From: Subtercola boreus
GTDB taxonomy: Bacteria; Actinomycetota; Actinomycetes; Actinomycetales; Microbacteriaceae
Length of the DNA stretch: 64,000 nucleotides
Direction: 5' to 3'
Assembly: GCF_006716115.1 (NCBI RefSeq)
Contig: NZ_VFOO01000001.1
Location: 2,914,001-2,978,000, forward strand
The position numbers and the translations under genes were made by a program. Position 1 is the first letter of the stretch, and every line of letters starts with the position of its first letter. A model generated the notes under the pieces. It searched no databases, was not told where the DNA came from, and saw only the letters and a program-made list of their open reading frames with translations. Shown in pieces: positions 59,112 through 64,000 of this stretch.

Positions 59112-60596
59112 CTACTTCTCCGGCGCTCCGAGTTCTGCGAAGTCATCCACCCCGGCCGCAGCGGCCTCCGTGCGGCGCGCACGAACCGACGGGGCGACGA
59201 TCGCGGCGATGATCGCCAGCACTCCCACGCCTGCCGAGGCCCAGAACCCGATCGTGAAGGCGGCGTCGGTGGGCGCACCCTGCGCGGTGACGTTACTCGA
59301 GATGAGCGCAGCGATGACGGCCGTTCCGACACTGCTGCCGACGGTGCGGATGACCGTGTTCGCGCTGATCGCCTCACCCGTCTGCGCGGCCGGCACACTC
59401 TCGACGATCGCGTTGGAGGTCGCGGCGAGCGCCATCCCGATGCCGATGCCCGTGAGGATGCCCGAGACGAGGATCTGCCACGTCTCCGCGTGACCGAGCG
59501 CGGGGATCAAGAACGCGATGGTCACCGCGATTCCGCCGACGATCATCGGGATCTTCGGCCCGATCCGGCGGATCAGGATGCCGGCGACCACACCGGAGAC
59601 CACCATGGCGACGACGGTCGGCAGCAGGTAGAGACCCGCCTCGCTGACCGACTTGCCGAACCCGTAGCCGAGCACCGTCGGAAGCTGCAGCAGGGTCGGC
59701 ACGAGGATGAACGTGCCGAACATCGCGAAACCGAAGGCCAGGGCGACGATGTGCGCGGTCCACACACCGCGGTGCTTGAAGAGGCGCATGTCGATCAGCG
59801 GCTCCTTGACGCGGAGCTCGACCAGCACGAACACCACGAGCGCGACCGCTCCGAGGATGAGCAGGCCGACCGTCTTGAAGTCGCCCCAGCCCCACTTCTG
59901 GCCCTCACCGATCGCCAGCAGCAGCGAAACGAGGCCGACCGAGAGGATGGCCGTGCCGATCAGATCGAGCCGGCCGGGTGTGCGCACCGGCGACTCGGGA
60001 ATGCCGAAGATCGCACCGAGCAGCGCGATCGCGACAAGCACCGCCGGGAGCCAGAACAGCCAGTGCCACGACAGCGCCTCGACGATGGGCCCGGCGGCGA
60101 CGATGCCGACGCCCGCCCCGATGCCGAAGATCGCGGAGAGCAGACCGATGGTGACGCTGACGCGCTCCTTCGGCAGCTCGTCACGCACGATGCCGATCGA
60201 GAGGGGCATCACCGCGCCAGCCGCTCCCTGCAGCACCCGCGCCACGATCAGCACACCCAGGTTCGGCGCGAGGGCCGCCAACACCGTTCCGACCAGCAGC
60301 AGCGCGAGAACGACGATGATGACCCGGCGCTTTCCGACCATGTCACCGAGTCGGCCGAGGATCGGAGTCAGCACGCTGGCGGAGAGCAGGTAGGCGGTCA
60401 GCACCCAGCTGGCATCGGTGGTCGCGACGCCGAGGTCGGCGCCGATCGTGCCGAGCGCGGGAGCGACGAGGGACTGCAGCACGGCGAACGAGAGGCCGCC
60501 GAGCGAGAGGAACAGGATGATCGCGGTGCCGCGCTTGCGCGGCACCTTTGCGGTCGGAATCGAACCCGTGGCCGGGTTCTGGGTCAAGACGGACAT
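59112..60596 (-). CDS. MFS transporter, DHA2 (14-TM) drug-exporter type
   Basis: A 494-aa protein with 14 predicted helices. Motif A is GRLGDMVGKRRVI and motif C-type Gly/Pro segments occur in GIGAGVGIVAAGPIVE. This is the EmrB/QacA pattern. It is divergent from a TetR gene 119 bp away, which most likely represses it. Substrates are unknown, possibly lipophilic drugs. Confidence 0.93.
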   Translation of the reverse strand: MSVLTQNPATGSIPTAKVPRKRGTAIILFLSLGGLSFAVLQSLVAPALGTIGADLGVATTDASWVLTAYLLSASVLTPILGRLGDMVGKRRVIIVVLALLLVGTVLAALAPNLGVLIVARVLQGAAGAVMPLSIGIVRDELPKERVSVTIGLLSAIFGIGAGVGIVAAGPIVEALSWHWLFWLPAVLVAIALLGAIFGIPESPVRTPGRLDLIGTAILSVGLVSLLLAIGEGQKWGWGDFKTVGLLILGAVALVVFVLVELRVKEPLIDMRLFKHRGVWTAHIVALAFGFAMFGTFILVPTLLQLPTVLGYGFGKSVSEAGLYLLPTVVAMVVSGVVAGILIRRIGPKIPMIVGGIAVTIAFLIPALGHAETWQILVSGILTGIGIGMALAATSNAIVESVPAAQTGEAISANTVIRTVGSSVGTAVIAALISSNVTAQGAPTDAAFTIGFWASAGVGVLAIIAAIVAPSVRARRTEAAAAGVDDFAELGAPEK

Positions 60597-60675
60597 TCTT
60601 CTCCTCGTGATGTAAGCACTTGCTGACTTGACGAGTATCACCGATCGGTTGCGTCGTGTCAACAAAGGTTTACTT

Positions 60676-60715
60676 ATCTCGCTGAGCCGGTAGCATTGCC
60701 CGCGGAAAGCGAGAT
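60676..60715. promoter_or_regulatory. Inverted repeat abutting the tetR start
   Basis: ATCTCGCT and AGCGAGAT are 8-bp arms 24 bp apart; the second arm ends at the tetR ATG. It could be a TetR operator or a leader hairpin masking the ribosome site. Confidence 0.5.
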
Positions 60716-61378
60716 ATGACTACTCAGAACGAGACGACGACGTCGCGTGAGCGGCTGGGCGTCACAACCGACGCTGATGACGACCTGGTGCGGTCGGGCA
60801 GGGACTCCGCCGCCACTCGGCGAGCCCTCGTGCGCGCCGCCCGGAGACGCTTCGCAACCGACGGGTACCGCGCGGCGACGGTGCGCCAGATCGCTGCGGA
60901 TGCCGGCGTGAACGTCGCCCTGATCAACCGTTACTTCGTGTCGAAGGAGGGCCTCTTCGAGGCCTGCATGCTTCGCACCTCTGACGAGCTCGACACCCAG
61001 ACCCCCGCACGCACCTCCGACATCGACTGGGTCGTCGCGCGGCTCGTCGAGCACGCGGTGAACGCCCCGAACGGCGACGACCCCCTGCAACTGCTCCTGC
61101 TGCTGCGTTCCTCGGGAGACGAGAACGCGGACCGGATCCGTCGTCGCACCCTCGAACACTTCACGCGGCGGCTCGCGATGGCGGCCGGCTGGAACGCCGA
61201 CGATCCCGCTTCCGCGCCCATTCTGTTGCGCGCGCAGCTCGCGATCGCGACGATGCTCGGCGTGGTGATGCTGCGCACCTCAGCGGCCGTCGAGCCGGTC
61301 GCCTCCGCGGGTGCCGCAGACCTGGCTGGCCCGCTCAGTCAGCTCTTCAGCACGCTGCTCGCGGGCAACGACGCCTAG
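60716..61378 (+). CDS. TetR family regulator
   Basis: A 220-aa protein. HTH: LVRAARRRFATDGYRAATVRQIA, ADAGVNVALINRYFVSKEGLF. The C-terminal domain is TetR_C_17-like (LLLLLRSSGDENADRIRRRTLEHF). It is divergent from the MFS exporter and probably represses it until a substrate binds. The leader before the HTH is about 30 residues longer than usual. Confidence 0.92.
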   Translation: MTTQNETTTSRERLGVTTDADDDLVRSGRDSAATRRALVRAARRRFATDGYRAATVRQIAADAGVNVALINRYFVSKEGLFEACMLRTSDELDTQTPARTSDIDWVVARLVEHAVNAPNGDDPLQLLLLLRSSGDENADRIRRRTLEHFTRRLAMAAGWNADDPASAPILLRAQLAIATMLGVVMLRTSAAVEPVASAGAADLAGPLSQLFSTLLAGNDA

Positions 61379-61466
61379 CCCGGCTCAGCCGCCGGCCAAT
61401 CGCTCCAGGCCAGCATCGTCAGGCTGAACGAGCCCAGCCGTCGTCACTTCGACGGAATTTCTTCCG

Positions 61467-61551
61467 CGGAGGGCGCGAGATTCGAACTCGCGAGACATTT
61501 CTGCCCACCAGTTTTCAAGACTGGCTCCATCGGCCGCTCGGACAGCCCTCC
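61467..61551 (-). tRNA. tRNA-Ser (anticodon TGA)
   Basis: An 85-nt class II tRNA. Acceptor GGAGGGC/GCCCTCC, anticodon stem CCAGT/ACTGG with loop CTTGAAA (TGA), variable arm and T loop TTCGAAT. Discriminator G. Confidence 0.96.
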
Positions 61552-61681
61552 CTGCCGTCGCACGCTCAGCGCGTTTCGGCTTCCCCAGTGTAACCGAGCC
61601 CTGCGCCGAGCGAGGAAGCTCCACCGGGCCCGAACTGTTCCCTCTTGCAGTCGGCGCGTAAGCCCGACCGCAACAGGACTC

Positions 61682-63184
61682 TCACGCTTCGCTTCGGGCG
61701 CGGCGACGAGAGGACAGCACGAGCGCTCCGAGGCCGAGGAACGTCAGGACGGAACCCGCGAGACCCCACGGAGCCACATCATCGGCGCCGGTGCTGGCCA
61801 GCGAACCGGTGCCGTGGCCGCCCGAACCAGCCGAACCCGGGCCTGAGGAACCTGAACCCGAACCGGTGCCCGCACCCTGGCCACCCGTGCCGCCACCCGT
61901 GGTGGGTGCGGGCGTCGGAGTCGGTGTCGGGGTGACGACCGCAGCGGCAACGTCGAACGTCACCGTGCGGGCGTCGCTTCTGCCGACGCTCGACAGGGCG
62001 CGGAGCGTGAACGACGATGCGCCCGACGCGGTGGGCGTGCCTGTGAGCGCACCCGTCGAGGGGTCGAGCTTGAGCCACGCCGGGAGGTCAGGGGATGAGA
62101 ACGTGATGTCGCCGACGCCGGTCGCCGTGGCCGTACCCGCGAACGCTGTCCCCACCGTCAGCGGCCCGATGGTCGAGGTGCCGATCTTGGTCTCCAGGCT
62201 GATCGACGAGATCGCATTGCCATCCTTGCTCGCAACGAGGAGCTTGTTGTCGCTCGAGATCGCCAGCGCCACCGGAGAGGAACTCACGCCCGTGACGGGT
62301 TGCGGCTTCGGATTCCCGGGAACGATCACGCTGATGGCATTGGTGCCCGAGTCGGCAACGAAGAGATTGTCAAACTCGTCGACCCGCAGCGCGACCGGGT
62401 GCGCGGCGGGCGGAAGGTTAAAGGTGCCGAGAGGCGGTGTGTTTGCCGGCTTCGACGTGTCGAACGACAGGACTGTGTCGCTGACCTCGTCCGACACCCA
62501 GAGGATCCCCTTTGGCGTGATGGCGAGACCGGTCGGACCAGCGCCCGCGCCGAGGGTCGCGTACACAGAGACGTCGCCCATCGGAGTGATCTTCGAGATC
62601 GTATTGCTGCCATGGTTGGCCGTGTAGACGTTGCCAGCAGCATCCGTGACCACTCCCCGTGGGTCGGATCCGGCCGGAAGTTTGGCGAACGCCAGGGTCA
62701 CCACGTCGGCCGGAGTGATGCGCGTCACCTCGTCGTTCTTCTTCGTCACGAAGACGTCACGTGTGGAACTGATCGCCAGCGAGACGGGCACATCCGCCGC
62801 CGGCAGCGAGAAGGGTGTGATCGCGCCGGTCTTGATGTCGACCCGAGACACCGAAGGCTTGGCCCCACCGGGGTTCGCCACGTAGAGCGACCCGAACAGG
62901 TCGCTCACCATCGCACTCGACTTCGACCCGACCGGAAGCAGCGCCGTGGCCTTCGCCCCGACCTGCTGGCCGGCCGCGTTGTACTCGATCACGCTGTCGA
63001 GCCCGCTGTTGAGGGCGAAGAACCCACCGTTGGCGGCAGGCACGACCGCCGTGGGCGCCGAACCGGCCAGCGTCACCAGCGGATCGGTCACGACCGGGGT
63101 ACCGGTCACAGCAGAGGCAGAAGCTCCGCCGACGAGCAACAACGCGCAGAGCGCAGGGACGGCAATAAGGGGAATCCGGTTCAT
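61682..63184 (-). CDS. Sortase-anchored beta-propeller surface protein
   Basis: A 500-aa protein. Signal peptide (MNRIPLIAVPALCALLLVGG) is followed by a six-bladed NHL/YVTN-like propeller (about 40-320), with repeated blade starts such as DPRGVVTDAAGNVYTANHGS and HPVALRVDEFDNLFVADSGT. A putative Ig-like (He_PIG) domain (about 330-415) comes next, then a Thr/Pro and Gly/Ser linker. The end is LASTGADD, a transmembrane helix and RRRARSEA: a class E LAxTG sorting signal. It should be covalently displayed on the wall. No enzyme motif. Confidence 0.88.
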   Translation of the reverse strand: MNRIPLIAVPALCALLLVGGASASAVTGTPVVTDPLVTLAGSAPTAVVPAANGGFFALNSGLDSVIEYNAAGQQVGAKATALLPVGSKSSAMVSDLFGSLYVANPGGAKPSVSRVDIKTGAITPFSLPAADVPVSLAISSTRDVFVTKKNDEVTRITPADVVTLAFAKLPAGSDPRGVVTDAAGNVYTANHGSNTISKITPMGDVSVYATLGAGAGPTGLAITPKGILWVSDEVSDTVLSFDTSKPANTPPLGTFNLPPAAHPVALRVDEFDNLFVADSGTNAISVIVPGNPKPQPVTGVSSSPVALAISSDNKLLVASKDGNAISSISLETKIGTSTIGPLTVGTAFAGTATATGVGDITFSSPDLPAWLKLDPSTGALTGTPTASGASSFTLRALSSVGRSDARTVTFDVAAAVVTPTPTPTPAPTTGGGTGGQGAGTGSGSGSSGPGSAGSGGHGTGSLASTGADDVAPWGLAGSVLTFLGLGALVLSSRRRARSEA

Positions 63185-63239
63185 GCAGGTGAGATTAGCT
63201 CATTAACTGAGCAATCCGCAATTCGGCAGAACCGACCGG

Positions 63240-64000
63240 TCAGTCGAGCGTCGCGAGCGCCTTCGCCAGCCCGTCATCGTCGATCGACGACGTCACCTCC
63301 GAGGCCGCAGCCTTTACGTCATCGGGTGCCTGCCCCATGGCGACAGCACGCCCTGAGACCGCAGCCCACGTCAGCATCTCGATGTCGTTGCGCCCGTCGC
63401 CGGCCACGAGCACCCGCGAGGCCGGGATGCCGAGCAACTGCCGCACGCGCTCGAGCGCTGTCGACTTGTTGACGCCGTCGGGCGCGATGTCGAGCCACGC
63501 GGTCCAGCCGACCGAGTACGAGACGCGGTGCAGGCCCATGGTCTCGACGATCGCGAGGAAGTCCTCCATGTCGTGTCCGGGCGAGATCACGACCACCCGG
63601 GTCGCCTCGACGTCGAGCAGGTCTTCGAACGAGACGGCCTCGCCGCCGATGTTCCGTGCGGCATCCGGGAACTCACCGGTGTAGCGGAAGTAGCCTTCCG
63701 CATCCTCGACCGCATACTGCCCGTTCGCCAGGTGCGAGCGGATCTGCGTCAGCACCGCACCGGGATTGAACGTCTCGACGATCTCGCGCCGATAGCCGAG
63801 CGGAGCATCCGTGTCACGCTGCAGAGTGATGGCACCGTTCGAGCAGACCACGTAGGTCGGCGTGATACCGAGCAGGTCGAGGATGGGCAGCGTCGCAGCG
63901 ACCGAACGGCCGGTGGCGAGCATCACCTCGTGGCCGAGGCCGGTGAGGCGCGCGATCTGGTCGATCACGCCGTCGGAGATCGACCCGTCTTCATGCAGCA
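63240..64000 (-). CDS. HAD-superfamily Cof-type hydrolase (N-terminus beyond window)
   Basis: At least 253 aa; the frame is open to the window edge and reads LHEDGSISDGVIDQI there, so only the extreme N-terminus with the DxDGT nucleophile is missing. HAD motif II (ATGRS), a conserved Lys (KSTALE) and motif IV (VAGDGRNDIEML) are present, with the large type-C2 cap of Cof/YbiV phosphatases. It dephosphorylates small sugar phosphates or flavin/pyridoxal phosphates; substrate unknown. Confidence 0.9.
   Translation of the reverse strand, partial: LHEDGSISDGVIDQIARLTGLGHEVMLATGRSVAATLPILDLLGITPTYVVCSNGAITLQRDTDAPLGYRREIVETFNPGAVLTQIRSHLANGQYAVEDAEGYFRYTGEFPDAARNIGGEAVSFEDLLDVEATRVVVISPGHDMEDFLAIVETMGLHRVSYSVGWTAWLDIAPDGVNKSTALERVRQLLGIPASRVLVAGDGRNDIEMLTWAAVSGRAVAMGQAPDDVKAAASEVTSSIDDDGLAKALATLD

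Overview
This is a high-GC actinobacterial chromosome segment, most likely from Microbacteriaceae or a close relative. Supporting signs are the GC-rich codon use, many GTG starts and ATGA/GTGA overlaps, a DUF222/13E12 HNH protein, DUF6458 and DUF952 proteins, several Ser/Thr kinases, and a class-E-like LASTG sorting motif. Genus cannot be fixed from sequence reading alone. All function calls are by motif and family recognition; no searches were run.

Layout. (1) 1-6.9 kb: the end of a DprE1-like oxidase and a DprE2-like reductase face an exopolysaccharide-type operon. That operon holds a BcsB-like secreted protein, a GT-C membrane glycosyltransferase and a GT2 synthase with an N-terminal MshEN (c-di-GMP binding) domain. 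(2) 7.1-19.8 kb: a visibly AT-richer integrated element of about 12.7 kb, bounded by a 45-bp direct repeat of the 3' half of tRNA-Arg(ACG). It carries int, xis, an HUH Rep, small regulators and phage/plasmid-like proteins. Its cargo looks like several defence modules: a putative sensor plus 4-TM pair resembling RexAB in layout, a KAP NTPase, a PIN nuclease with a helical partner, and a DUF2971 protein. No conjugation genes were seen. (3) 19.9-29.2 kb: alanine dehydrogenase with a divergent Lrp regulator, VOC, azoreductase and epimerase genes, a PAP2 phosphatase, the DUF222-HNH protein, and an ECF sigma-Ogt pair. (4) 29.2-29.9 kb: a gene-free, extremely GC-rich repeat tract containing palindromes that recur at 47.1 kb with compensatory stem changes.

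(5) 29.9-36.9 kb: cell-envelope genes (D,D-carboxypeptidase, UppP, DedA) and a Ser/Thr kinase divergent from a MarR regulator across a perfect palindrome. A second, similar site lies before two small membrane-protein genes, which are followed by a kinase-GAF protein with no canonical start codon. (6) 36.9-42.6 kb: a CCC1-type transporter, then a flavin electron-transfer operon (ferric-reductase-like protein, FMN-binding protein, ApbE) leading into a two-component system. (7) 42.6-54 kb: tRNA-Ser(GCT), a HEAT protein, a second kinase-GAF paralogue, hydrolases, TetR and MarR circuits with visible palindromic operators, and pgi. (8) 54-59 kb: a translationally coupled hydroxyquinol/maleylacetate catabolic operon with an AraC regulator. 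(9) 59-64 kb: an MFS exporter with a divergent TetR regulator, tRNA-Ser(TGA), a sortase-anchored beta-propeller protein, and an HAD hydrolase cut by the window end.

The most promising candidate for an undescribed system is the cargo of the tRNA-Arg element, above all the overlapping sensor/4-TM pair facing the KAP ATPase across a shared 181-bp intergenic region.
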